DNA of 27,139 nucleotides from SZUA-521 sp041738285 (GTDB lineage: Bacteria > Pseudomonadota > Gammaproteobacteria > Pseudomonadales > Azotimanducaceae): the NCBI GenBank assembly GCA_041738285.1, contig JBGSQB010000017.1:1-27139 (forward strand). The letters are read 5' to 3'. Below are positions 15,329 through 23,187 of this stretch, piece after piece (within the stretch, counting starts at the first letter, position 1; each line of letters starts with the position of its first letter). Under the pieces are notes generated by a model that did no database searches, was not told the origin of the DNA, and saw nothing but the letters and a program-made list of their open reading frames with translations. The position numbers and the translations under genes were made by a program.

Positions 15329-16564
15329 ATGGCGATCGACTTTGCAATTCCGGCCGAAGCGCAGACCCTGCGCAAGCGTATCCGCGCCTGGGTACACGAT
15401 GAGTGTGTCCCCGCCGAGAAGCGTCTGCTGGCAGGAGAAGACTACAAGAAAGTGCTGGGTGAGCTGCGCAAGAAGGCGCGCGCTCAGGGGCTGTGGTGCC
15501 CCTTCATTCCGAAGGAATACGGCGGCATGGGTCTCGGCCCGCTCGCCAACGCCCTCGTACAGATGGAGCTCGGCGAAAGCTATCTGGGCGCGCTGTCGAT
15601 GAACACCCAGGGTCCGGACGATGCAACCATGCTGACGCTGCTCGAGCACGGCACGCCGCACCAGAAAGAAAAGTTCTTGAAGCCGTTGCTCAATGGCGAG
15701 AAGCGCATCTGCTACTCGATGACCGAGAAGGCCGCTGGCGCCGATGCTACCGGCATGCAGACGCGTGCGGAGCGTCGCGGCAATGATGCCTACGTGCTCA
15801 ACGGCGAGAAGTGGTTTTCGTCGGCAGCCAGCGTTGCTGACATCGCACTGGTCATGGCGAAGACCGATCCCGACGCGCCGCGGCATCAGCAGTTCTCGAC
15901 CTTTCTGGTCGAGCTGCCCAACCCCGGCTACAAGATCAAGCGGGACATTCCCACCATGGCGATGGAAGGGCCGCTGTCCCACATCCTCGGTGGTGGCCAT
16001 TCCGAAGTCGAGATCAAGGATCTGGAGATACCAGCAGAAAACCTGCTGGGCGGTGAAGGCAACGGTTTCAACATGGGCCAACACCGGCTTGCGTACGGCC
16101 GCTTGCGTCACGGCATGCACAACGTTGCCATGGCACAGCGTGCGCTCGACATGGCAACAGCGCATGTCACGAATCGCGCGACGTTCGGCAAGAAGCTCGA
16201 TGAGCGGCAGGCGGTGCAGTTCATGCTCGCCGAATGTGCGAGCCAGTTGTACATCGCGCGGCTGATGCTCATGCACATCGCCTACAAAGCCGAGAACAAG
16301 ATGGACATCCGCCAGGAGAACGGAATCGCCAAGGTGTTCCTTGCGCACATGGTGCACCATGTCGTCGACACTGCCATTCAGCTGCACGGCGCGCTCGGCT
16401 ATTCGCGCGATACGCCATTGGCCGCGTGGTACACGCATATTCGTTCCCAACGTCTGGTCGACGGTCCCGATGAAGTGCATCGCTGGACCACCGGCCGCAA
16501 CGTCATCAAGGCGTTCAAGGCGACGGGCACCACAGCGGGCGCGTGTGGCGGCGATCTGTTGTAG
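15329..16564 (+). CDS. Acyl-CoA dehydrogenase, ACAD10/11-like
   Basis: A 411-residue FAD-dependent dehydrogenase with all ACAD domains: YGGMGLGPLANA near residue 65, the FAD-contacting YSMTEKAAGADATG near 130, NGEKWFSSAAS near 155, the helix pair with RATFGKKLDERQAVQ near 285, and HGALGYSRDTPLAAWY near 353. The end LVDGPDEVHRWTTGRN places aspartate where the MCAD catalytic glutamate would be, as in ACAD10/11-type enzymes that act on branched or 4-hydroxylated acyl-CoAs (family knowledge). The start follows GAGGGAAGGA and fits the usual N-terminus. It heads the four-gene operon with SDR, methyltransferase and amidohydrolase. The 154-bp gap upstream shows no clear promoter. Confidence 0.9.
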   Translation: MAIDFAIPAEAQTLRKRIRAWVHDECVPAEKRLLAGEDYKKVLGELRKKARAQGLWCPFIPKEYGGMGLGPLANALVQMELGESYLGALSMNTQGPDDATMLTLLEHGTPHQKEKFLKPLLNGEKRICYSMTEKAAGADATGMQTRAERRGNDAYVLNGEKWFSSAASVADIALVMAKTDPDAPRHQQFSTFLVELPNPGYKIKRDIPTMAMEGPLSHILGGGHSEVEIKDLEIPAENLLGGEGNGFNMGQHRLAYGRLRHGMHNVAMAQRALDMATAHVTNRATFGKKLDERQAVQFMLAECASQLYIARLMLMHIAYKAENKMDIRQENGIAKVFLAHMVHHVVDTAIQLHGALGYSRDTPLAAWYTHIRSQRLVDGPDEVHRWTTGRNVIKAFKATGTTAGACGGDLL

Positions 16565-16592
16565 GCGCGTTTGAGAATAGGACGGAGGGCCG

Positions 16593-17486
16593 GTGAGCTA
16601 CCAGTCGGGTTTTCGCGACGCTCTGTTCGCCGGCCAGACGATGTTCATCCCGGGTGGCGGCGGCGGCATCGGCCGCTGCGTTGCCCATGAATTGGCCGCG
16701 CTCGGTGCGCAGCTGATCCTGGCCGGGCGATCCGAAGCCAAACTGCACAAGACGCGGGACGAGATCCGGGAGGACGGCGGCGTCGTGCTCGCATGTCACT
16801 CGGTGGAACTGCGTGACGAAGGCGCAGTTCGCGATCTCGTTGCGCGAATCATCGCGCAGCACGGCCGCGTTCATGGTCTGGTGAATGCCGCGGGGGGTCA
16901 GTTCCCGGCGATGCTGGAAGACCTGAGCCTCAACGGCTGGAATGCCGTGATCAATAACAACCTGACGAGTTATTTCCTGGTGGCGCGCGAGGTTTACACC
17001 CAGTGCATGCGCGAGCATGGCGGCAACATCGTCAACATCGGCGCCGACTATGCCCGCGGTATGCCGGGCATGGGACACAATGGCGCCGCGCGCGCGGGCT
17101 TGTCGAATCTCACGTTCACGGCAGCGGCGGAGTGGGGCGGCAATGGGGTGCGCGTGAATTGCGTGATTCCGGGGTTCATCGCAACCACCGGACTCGACCG
17201 CTACCCGGAGGATGCATGGGATGGTCTGCGCGGTGCAGTTGCGCGTTCTCCCATGAAGCGTCACGGCACGGCGGCGGAAGTGTCAGCCGCAGTCGTGTTT
17301 CTGATGTCGGAGATGGCTGCCTATGTGACGGGTATCGAAATGCGCGTGGATGGCGGCATCCACAATGGTTCGAGTAGCTTCCTGTTCAAAGGCGAGCGCG
17401 TGCGCAACACTCGGATCTTCAACGGCTTTCATCGCGACGAACGTGCGGCGATGTTGGGCCCCAACGCAGGGAGCGACAATGAGTGA
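16593..17486 (+). CDS. SDR-family trans-2-enoyl-CoA reductase / dienoyl-CoA reductase-like (PECR type)
   Basis: A 297-residue SDR with a glycine-rich loop GGGGGIG (21-27) and NAAGG (98-102). R46 after beta-2 (LAGRSEAK) indicates NADP(H). The canonical YxxxK is replaced by N163xxxR167 (HNGAARAGL), as in peroxisomal trans-2-enoyl-CoA reductases and related dienoyl-CoA reductases, in which a tyrosine earlier in the loop may act instead; Y153 (ADYARG) is the candidate here. It likely reduces an unsaturated acyl-CoA double bond rather than oxidising an alcohol. A C-terminal tail of about 40 residues follows the usual VDGG ending. It starts at GTG with GGAGGG six bases upstream, 28 bases after the dehydrogenase gene, and overlaps the methyltransferase gene by 8 bases. 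Confidence 0.85.
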   Translation: MSYQSGFRDALFAGQTMFIPGGGGGIGRCVAHELAALGAQLILAGRSEAKLHKTRDEIREDGGVVLACHSVELRDEGAVRDLVARIIAQHGRVHGLVNAAGGQFPAMLEDLSLNGWNAVINNNLTSYFLVAREVYTQCMREHGGNIVNIGADYARGMPGMGHNGAARAGLSNLTFTAAAEWGGNGVRVNCVIPGFIATTGLDRYPEDAWDGLRGAVARSPMKRHGTAAEVSAAVVFLMSEMAAYVTGIEMRVDGGIHNGSSSFLFKGERVRNTRIFNGFHRDERAAMLGPNAGSDNE

Positions 17487-18489
17487 AGCGGCCAAACACC
17501 CGGACACTGTGCGACTGCAAAACATGGGACGGGCGTTCATCGGTTCGGCGAGCCTGTTTGCCGCAATTGACCTGGAGCTGTTCACGTTCGTAGATCAGGG
17601 CGAAAACACCCACGAAAAATTCGCTCAGCGCGCTGGCATCAGCATCACCAACGCCGAGCGGCTGATGACGATGTGCGCTGCCAGCGGGCTGCTCGTCTGG
17701 ACGGGCGATCGCTACGCGAATGCGCCGGATGTCGATCGGTTCCTGGTCAAGGGCAAGTCGACCTATGCGGCACCGTGGCTGACATTTACGCGCCCAGGTT
17801 GGGATCGGTGGAAGAACTTGACGTCGATTCTGCGCAGCACAGAGCCTGCTGTGGTCGTGCCCGACCTGAGCGCCATGACGGTGGACGCGGCGCGGCGCTA
17901 TCACACGGCAACGGCCAGTGTTGGCTTCGGATCCGGCCGCCGCTTTGCGCGTACAGTGGATCTGAGTGGACGCAAGAAGCTGCTTGATATCGGTGGGGGA
18001 TCGGGGGCGTACTCGATCGTTGCGGTGCAGAACACGCCTGGACTCAACGCCGTTGTCTTCGACATTCCACCGGTGGTCGTTGTGACGGCCGAATTCATCG
18101 ATCAGCACGATGTGACCGATCGGGTCACGACGCTTGCCGGCGATTTCACGGCCGATCCGTTTCCCGGCCACATCGATGTGGCCGTCATGGCGAGCAACCT
18201 GCCGATGTATAACCGTGAAATCATCGCGGCCGTTGTTCGCAAAACGTTCCACAGCCTCGTGCCTGGCGGTGAGATGCACTTGATCGGAGAAATGCTCGAC
18301 GATGATCGCTCCGGCCCTGCTGACGCCGCGCTGTGGGGGTTGATGGAAGCGCTGTCCAACAGCACCGGCATTGCGCACACGCGTTCGGAATGCATGGGCT
18401 ACTTCGAAGCCGCCGGGTTCATCGACGTCGCAGCGCACGACTTCATTTCCAACGTACTGGTCCGGGTTGTCGGCCACAAACCCAGATAG
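17479..18489 (+). CDS. SAM-dependent O-methyltransferase (plant-type, COMT-like)
   Basis: A 336-residue methyltransferase. Residues about 1-100 form a winged-helix dimerisation domain (SLFAAIDLELFTFV, then a small helix-turn-helix-like segment), and the C-terminal Rossmann domain begins with motif I LLDIGGGSGAY (168-178), followed by the acidic loop VFDIP that holds the SAM ribose. H/E catalytic pair residues typical of hydroxyl methylation are not obvious by eye. The start at 17479 follows AGGGAG by five bases and overlaps the SDR gene; the longer open frame upstream only shadows that gene. In bacteria such enzymes methylate hydroxyls of phenolics or polyketides, so a tailoring or detoxifying step in this otherwise catabolic operon is unusual. 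The acceptor is unknown. Confidence 0.88.
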   Translation: MSEAAKHPDTVRLQNMGRAFIGSASLFAAIDLELFTFVDQGENTHEKFAQRAGISITNAERLMTMCAASGLLVWTGDRYANAPDVDRFLVKGKSTYAAPWLTFTRPGWDRWKNLTSILRSTEPAVVVPDLSAMTVDAARRYHTATASVGFGSGRRFARTVDLSGRKKLLDIGGGSGAYSIVAVQNTPGLNAVVFDIPPVVVVTAEFIDQHDVTDRVTTLAGDFTADPFPGHIDVAVMASNLPMYNREIIAAVVRKTFHSLVPGGEMHLIGEMLDDDRSGPADAALWGLMEALSNSTGIAHTRSECMGYFEAAGFIDVAAHDFISNVLVRVVGHKPR

Positions 18490-18502
18490 GGAACGCGCAC
18501 AG

Positions 18503-20203
18503 ATGCTCGCAGCGATACGCTACGTTGCCGCAATCGCGGTTGCCTCGACCGCTGTCGGCCAGACGGATTGGGCCGACTTGATCTTGACCAATGGGCAGGT
18601 CCGCACGCCGTCGGGATGGGTGGCGTCGGTCGCGATTGGCGACGGCGTCATCATCGCAGTCGGCGAAGGTGCATCAATCGATGGCTTGCGGGGTGCGCAC
18701 ACGACGGTGATCGATCTCAACGGCGCGAGCGTGCTTCCCGGTCTTCACGATTCTCATGTGCACCCGATGTTTGCGGGCTTGGAGCAGTATGCGTGTGGCC
18801 TCGAGCCCGGTGGACGCCCAGAGGTGATCGCCGCGGCTGTGGCCGACTGCGTCACCGATGCGAGGCCAGGTGATTGGATTCTGGGTGGGAACTGGGTTGC
18901 CGCCGTGTTCGCACCTGGACAGCAGAACAAAGCGTTCCTCGACGCTGTGGCGCCAAACAATCCGGTCGTGCTGACCGATGAGGCGCATCACAGCGTATGG
19001 GTCAATTCACGCGCGCTGAATCTCGCCGGAATTACCGCAGAGATGCCTGACCCGAGCGGCGGCATCATCGAACGTGATGCGGTGGGGGCACCGACAGGCC
19101 TGCTGCGCGAAAGTGCAACGCGCCTCGTTGAACGTGTGGTTCCGGCGGCTTCTGAACAGGCGCGTCGCGCAGCGTTGATTCTGGCAACGAACCAGATGCT
19201 GTCCTACGGCATCACGTCATTTACCGTGGCGAGCGTTCGCGAAGCCGACATGGGCCCGCTGTCGACGCTCTCGGAGGAGGGGCTCATCAAGCAACGCATG
19301 CGCGGTTGTATGGTGTGGTCTTCGGAACCGAGTGAACTCAGTGCAGCCAGCGAGCGGTTGATTGCCCGCCGCAGCATTTACGCGCGGCCAAGATTCGCGA
19401 CCGATTGCGTCAAGTTGTTCGTCGACGGTGTGCCAACCGAAAGTCATACGGGCGCTATGCGCGAGCCGTATCAGAACACGGACAATCAACGCGGGATGCT
19501 CCTGATTCCGCAGCATGAACTGAACCGGGTGGTGACCAACTTGGATCGGCAGGGGCTTCACATCAAGTTCCATGCGGCGGGTGACGGTGCCGTGCGCGCC
19601 GCGATCGATGCCGTCGTTCAGGCACGACAGGTCAATGGGTTCGGCGGCCCGATGCATCACGTTGGCCATAGTACGTTCGTGAGCCAGGCCGACATTCCGC
19701 GCGTGAAGGATGCCGGGATGGCCTGGGAGTTTTCGCCCTACATCTGGTACCCGACACCGATGGCAGCCACGGATATCCTGCGGGCGGTTGGCGCTGAGCG
19801 CATGCAGCGGTGGGTTCCGATCGGCGACGCCATTGCGAGCGGGGCGCTGGTGACGGTCGGTTCGGATTGGTCCGTGGTGCCTTCCGTAAACCCGTGGCTC
19901 GCGATGGAAACTCTCGTCACGCGGCAAATGCCGGGCGGCAGTGTCGAGACACTGGGCGCCGGACAACGCATTTCCCTCGAGGATGCATTCACCGCGTTCA
20001 CCGAAAGCGGCGCGCATTTGATGGGACATCGGGACCGCGTGGGTTCAATCGAGGTGGGTATGCGTGCCGACCTCATCGTTACAGCGACCAACCCATTCGA
20101 GGTGCCGATCACCAAAGTCAACGAGACCCGCGTGCAGATGGCTTTCATTGACGGTGAGTTGGTATTCGATGCGGCGGCACCGCCCCAATTGACGGCGCAT
20201 TGA
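18503..20203 (+). CDS. Exported amidohydrolase, YtcJ-like (amidohydrolase family 3)
   Basis: A 566-residue metal-dependent hydrolase. The first 19 residues (MLAAIRYVAAIAVASTAVG) form a signal peptide, so the enzyme is probably periplasmic. Metal site: H85 and H87 (DSHVHPMF), a lysine in VKLFVDGV that is the likely carboxylated bridging residue, the histidine in KFHAAGDGAVR, the HHVGHS segment and the aspartate in GSDWSVV. The C-terminal segment closes the small composite beta-sandwich (RADLIVTATNPFEV). The family hydrolyses amide, carbamate, ester or cyclic-imide bonds, often N-substituted formamides; the substrate is unknown. ATG 18503 lies 13 bases after the methyltransferase stop with GGGAAC upstream; an open frame further upstream overlaps that gene. 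Confidence 0.88.
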   Translation: MLAAIRYVAAIAVASTAVGQTDWADLILTNGQVRTPSGWVASVAIGDGVIIAVGEGASIDGLRGAHTTVIDLNGASVLPGLHDSHVHPMFAGLEQYACGLEPGGRPEVIAAAVADCVTDARPGDWILGGNWVAAVFAPGQQNKAFLDAVAPNNPVVLTDEAHHSVWVNSRALNLAGITAEMPDPSGGIIERDAVGAPTGLLRESATRLVERVVPAASEQARRAALILATNQMLSYGITSFTVASVREADMGPLSTLSEEGLIKQRMRGCMVWSSEPSELSAASERLIARRSIYARPRFATDCVKLFVDGVPTESHTGAMREPYQNTDNQRGMLLIPQHELNRVVTNLDRQGLHIKFHAAGDGAVRAAIDAVVQARQVNGFGGPMHHVGHSTFVSQADIPRVKDAGMAWEFSPYIWYPTPMAATDILRAVGAERMQRWVPIGDAIASGALVTVGSDWSVVPSVNPWLAMETLVTRQMPGGSVETLGAGQRISLEDAFTAFTESGAHLMGHRDRVGSIEVGMRADLIVTATNPFEVPITKVNETRVQMAFIDGELVFDAAAPPQLTAH

Positions 20204-20217
20204 CCGGGAACACGACA

Positions 20218-20673
20218 CTATCTCGCCCAGCCTTTCTCGTAGTCGGCGCTCATCCAGGGCCCGGTGACACGCAGGTGCTGGATTTTCCACTGACCATTCA
20301 GCTTCACGTAGTCCTCGTGATAGCGCGTCGCCTGCCACTTGGCCTGGTTGCCGTTGCGAAAGGTGAATGGGCCGAAGAAGTACCAGCGGCCCTTGGCCCG
20401 ACCGCCGTCCACCTCGATGATCGGGTTCATCACCATGTGCTGGGAGAAGCTCATCATCTTCTGAAAGCCGGTGAACAGCTCGCGGATGGCGGCGTGACCC
20501 GCGGCCTTACCGATGCCGCGACCTTCCCAGATGCCGTCTTCGCTGAAGACGCTGGTGATCAATTGCGGATTGTGGTCGTCGTCGCAGATCTCGCAGTAAC
20601 GGGCCTTGAGCTGCTTGATGGCTTCGAGATCCTCGAGCCGGGTGATGCGCCGGGTGAGTTCTTCCATATCCAT
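20218..20673 (-). CDS. SnoaL-like / NTF2-fold protein
   Basis: A 151-residue single-domain protein with the NTF2-like cone fold: an N-terminal helix pair (RLEDLEAIKQLKARYCEICDDD), HMVMNPIIEVDGGRAKGRWYFF strands, then RYHEDYVKLNGQWKIQHLRV. Y26 and D31-D33 with the later histidine and tryptophan resemble the scytalone dehydratase/SnoaL-type pocket; related proteins are ring hydroxylase beta subunits, ketosteroid isomerases and dehydratases. The start follows AGGAGGG by four bases. As the pathway has a Rieske alpha subunit 6.5 kb away, a small-subunit role is conceivable, but the gene is not adjacent and the sequence fits a dehydratase/isomerase equally well. Confidence 0.8.
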   Translation of the reverse strand: MDMEELTRRITRLEDLEAIKQLKARYCEICDDDHNPQLITSVFSEDGIWEGRGIGKAAGHAAIRELFTGFQKMMSFSQHMVMNPIIEVDGGRAKGRWYFFGPFTFRNGNQAKWQATRYHEDYVKLNGQWKIQHLRVTGPWMSADYEKGWAR

Positions 20674-20702
20674 GCTGCCCTCCTGATCGCAAATTGCGCA
20701 GT

Positions 20703-20758
20703 CGGTGCGTGTTCGAGACGCGATGCTCTAGTACCATGCCGCGTCGAGCTACGCACCG
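20703..20758. repeat. 56-base imperfect hairpin between divergent genes
   Basis: CGGTGCGT (20703-20710) pairs perfectly with ACGCACCG (20751-20758). Inside it TCGA (20713-20716) pairs with TCGA (20744-20747) and CGCG (20719-20722) with CGCG (20740-20743), with small internal bulges and a loop of about 17 bases. A separate 11-base palindrome CGCAAATTGCG (20688-20698) lies just beside it. No T-run follows, so it is not an intrinsic terminator. It occupies nearly all of the 94-bp divergent gap and ends ten bases before the next start codon. Confidence 0.55.
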
Positions 20759-20767
20759 GTCCAGCGC

Positions 20768-21094
20768 ATGACCCTGGAAGAAGAAGCTATCACACTCCTG
20801 TTGCGATCTCCGCGTCTGGCGGTAGGGCAGATCATCGACCTGCTCGGTGTAGGTGATCTCGAATTTCGAGACATGACACGCCGCAACGAACGTATTGCTT
20901 CGCTGCTCGAGGAACGTCGTGCCGGTACGCTGCAGGCATCGCGACCGGAACCCACGCAATGTCCGGCGTGCGATGAGTGGTTCCTGCCCTATGCCGCCGC
21001 GCGGTTCTGCTCGGACCCGTGCCGCATCATCGGCAAGATCAACGAACGTCCCCGGCGGCATCGCCCTCGCCGCTTCGACACGCCGGGTCCGTAA
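20768..21094 (+). CDS. Small Cys4 (zinc-ribbon-like) protein of unknown function
   Basis: A 108-residue protein of a family I do not recognise with confidence. The first 50 residues look like a short helical region (EEEAITLLLRSPRLAVGQIIDLLG). Residues 65-85 carry C65-x2-C68-x12-C81-x3-C85, a likely zinc knuckle, and the end is strongly basic (INERPRRHRPRRFDTP), so nucleic-acid binding is possible but not shown. No good ribosome binding site precedes the ATG at 20768; the hairpin at 20703-20758 ends just before it. It is 21 bases upstream of the GMC oxidoreductase gene and may be co-transcribed. Codon use is like the neighbours, so it is probably a real gene. Confidence 0.65.
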   Translation: MTLEEEAITLLLRSPRLAVGQIIDLLGVGDLEFRDMTRRNERIASLLEERRAGTLQASRPEPTQCPACDEWFLPYAAARFCSDPCRIIGKINERPRRHRPRRFDTPGP

Positions 21095-21115
21095 GCCGCG
21101 GGGTACACTCGCGGC

Positions 21116-22726
21116 ATGAACTACGACTACATCATTGTTGGCGCCGGCACCGCCGGGTGCGTGCTGGCGAACCGGCTGAGCCGCGATCCAGAGACGACCG
21201 TGCTGCTGATCGAAGCCGGTGGCAAGGACGACTACTTCTGGATCGACATACCGGTCGGTTATCTCTACACCATCGACAATCCGCGCACGGACTGGTGTTT
21301 CAGGACCGAGCCGGTGCCCGGCCTCGCCGGCCGCTCGCTCGGCTACGCGCGCGGCAAGGTGCTGGGCGGCTGTTCGTCCATCAACGCCATGATCTACATG
21401 CGCGGCCAGCGCAGCGACTACGATCATTGGGCAGCGCTTGGTAATCGTGGCTGGGGCTGGGATGACGTGTTGCCGATCTTCAAGGAGAGTGAGCGGTATC
21501 AGCACGGCGCGGATACATTTCACGGTGGCGATGGTGAGCTGTGCGTCGAAGAGCGGCGCGTCAGCTGGGAGATTCTCGATGCCTGGCGCGATGCTGCGGC
21601 GCAGTGTGGCATTCCAAAGATCGACGAGTTCAATCGCGGTGACAACTTCGGCAACGCGTATTTCCAGATGAACCAGCGCCGCGGCGTGCGATGGAGCGCG
21701 ACCAAGGCGTTTCTGCGCCCTGTCATGAATCGAGCCAATCTCACCGTGATGACCGATTCCCTTGTGGATCGCATCGAGTTCGAAGCTGCGCCGTCCGGAT
21801 TGCGCGCGAGTGCGGTGACGATGAGCAAGAAAGGTCATCCCCCGATTACCGCGCGCGCACGCCGCGGGGTTGTACTTGCGGCCGGCGCAATCGGTTCACC
21901 ACACATTCTGCAGCGATCCGGTGTCGGCGACCCGACGCTGCTCGCGCGTATCGGTGTGCCCGTGCGGCATGCACTACCTGGCGTCGGCAAGAACCTGCAG
22001 GATCACCTGCAGGTACGCACCATCTACAAGGTTCGCAATACCAAGACGCTCAACCGTCGTGTCAACTCGCTCGTCGGCAAGGCGATGATGGGGCTCGAGT
22101 ACGCACTGTTCAAGACTGGACCGTTGACGATGCCGCCCTCGCAACTCGGCGCCTTTGCCAAGTCCGACGCGGCGCAACCGACGCCGAACATCGAATGGCA
22201 CGTGCAGCCGCTGTCGCTCGACAAGTTTGGAGAGCCCCTGCATGAGTTCGATGCCATCACACCTTCGGTGTGCAATCTGCGCCCGTCGAGTCGAGGATTT
22301 GTCGAGGCACGGTCATCCGACCCCGAAGCGCCACCCATCATTCAGACCAACTATCTCGCGACCTCGGACGACGAAGCAGTGGCGGTCGCCGGACTGAAGT
22401 TCACCCGCCGCATCATGGCGGCTGATGCACTGCGCCGATTCGAGTGCGCGGAATGGAAGCCGGGCCCCTCGATTCGCAGTGACGCCGATCTACTCACCGC
22501 CGCCCGCGAACTCGTCACGACGATCTTCCACCCAGTGGGCACGTGCAAGATGGGTGCTGATCCAAGCGCAGTGGTAAACGACAGGCTCGGTGTACATGGC
22601 GTGCGCGATCTCTGGGTGATCGATGCGTCGATCATGCCGACGATCACATCCGGCAATACGAACGCGCCGACCGTGATGATTGCGGAGAAGGGTGCGCGTT
22701 TCGTTTCCGAAGACACGCCGCGTTAG
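21116..22726 (+). CDS. GMC-family FAD oxidoreductase (choline dehydrogenase-like)
   Basis: A 536-residue flavoprotein alcohol dehydrogenase. The FAD-binding GAGTAG (residues 9-14) and E35 of LIEAGG are at the N-terminus, the GMC signature RGKVLGGCSSINAM near residue 80, and GAIGSPHILQRSGVG near 262. The catalytic pair is H472 (FHPVGT) and N516 (GNTNAP), as in choline dehydrogenase-like members. It would oxidise an alcohol to an aldehyde or ketone and pass electrons to the respiratory chain rather than to NAD. It lies 21 bases after the Cys4 protein gene and is convergent, with a 4-base gap, to the DUF454 gene. In this cluster the substrate is more likely a terpenoid, steroid or alkyl alcohol than choline (inference). 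Confidence 0.93.
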   Translation: MNYDYIIVGAGTAGCVLANRLSRDPETTVLLIEAGGKDDYFWIDIPVGYLYTIDNPRTDWCFRTEPVPGLAGRSLGYARGKVLGGCSSINAMIYMRGQRSDYDHWAALGNRGWGWDDVLPIFKESERYQHGADTFHGGDGELCVEERRVSWEILDAWRDAAAQCGIPKIDEFNRGDNFGNAYFQMNQRRGVRWSATKAFLRPVMNRANLTVMTDSLVDRIEFEAAPSGLRASAVTMSKKGHPPITARARRGVVLAAGAIGSPHILQRSGVGDPTLLARIGVPVRHALPGVGKNLQDHLQVRTIYKVRNTKTLNRRVNSLVGKAMMGLEYALFKTGPLTMPPSQLGAFAKSDAAQPTPNIEWHVQPLSLDKFGEPLHEFDAITPSVCNLRPSSRGFVEARSSDPEAPPIIQTNYLATSDDEAVAVAGLKFTRRIMAADALRRFECAEWKPGPSIRSDADLLTAARELVTTIFHPVGTCKMGADPSAVVNDRLGVHGVRDLWVIDASIMPTITSGNTNAPTVMIAEKGARFVSEDTPR

Positions 22727-22730
22727 TCGG

Positions 22731-23144
22731 TTACGGTGTCGGTCGTGTCACCAGAAACGTCGCCACGCAAATGAACAGCACGCCGGTGATCGTCGGCACG
22801 ATCCAGGTCGTGGTCTGGGTGTACATGATCAGCCAGCTCGCGGTCATCATGACGCAGGCCGTCCACTTCGCTGGGGTCGAGACAGCGCGTTTCTGTTCCC
22901 AGGCAATCAATGCGGATCCGAACTTGGGGTGCTCATACAGCCAACGGTGCAGCTGGGGCGAACCCTTGGGCGCTGCCCATGCGGCCAGCAGCAGGAACGG
23001 TGTGGTTGGCATGATGGGCAGAAACGCACCGATGATGCCCAGTCCGGCGCAGGTGTAAGCGAGGATCAGATAGGGGTAGCTGCGGCGGTTACCACCGAGT
23101 GCAGTCTCGCGCACGCGCTTCATCGGCTCGCTATCGGGTCTCAT
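22731..23144 (-). CDS. DUF454 (YbaN-like) inner-membrane protein
   Basis: A 137-residue membrane protein. The family hallmark GAFLPIMPTTPFLLLAAW (residues 39-56) is clear: a first membrane helix followed by the LPxxPTTPFLLLA loop. Two more helices follow (AKWTACVMMTASWLIMY and WIVPTITGVLFICVATFLV). The cytoplasmic segment between them contains the HPKFG and the EQKRAVS patterns typical of the family. Function is unknown; E. coli YbaN is also uncharacterised. The start is ambiguous: ATG 23144 is used, but an ATG at 23123 also fits, as neither has a good ribosome binding site. The gene is divergent from the exported protein at 23188 with only 31-43 bases between. Confidence 0.85.
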   Translation of the reverse strand: MRPDSEPMKRVRETALGGNRRSYPYLILAYTCAGLGIIGAFLPIMPTTPFLLLAAWAAPKGSPQLHRWLYEHPKFGSALIAWEQKRAVSTPAKWTACVMMTASWLIMYTQTTTWIVPTITGVLFICVATFLVTRPTP

Positions 23145-23187
23145 TCGTGCTGAGTATGATGAACTTCTCTACAAAGTGGCACGACTG

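Noticed and set aside
15287..16480. 397-residue antisense frame opposite the ACAD11-like gene
   Set aside because: Same reason: a shadow of a strong coding sequence with low-complexity, His/Arg-rich translation.
20218..20673. SnoaL-like protein as the Rieske oxygenase beta subunit
   Set aside because: It is 6.5 kb away on the opposite strand and its pocket residues fit dehydratase/isomerase members equally well.
20507..21838. 443-residue minus-strand open frame over the SnoaL start and GMC gene
   Set aside because: It covers the opposite strand of well-supported genes, has no recognisable motif, and shows the shadow codon pattern.
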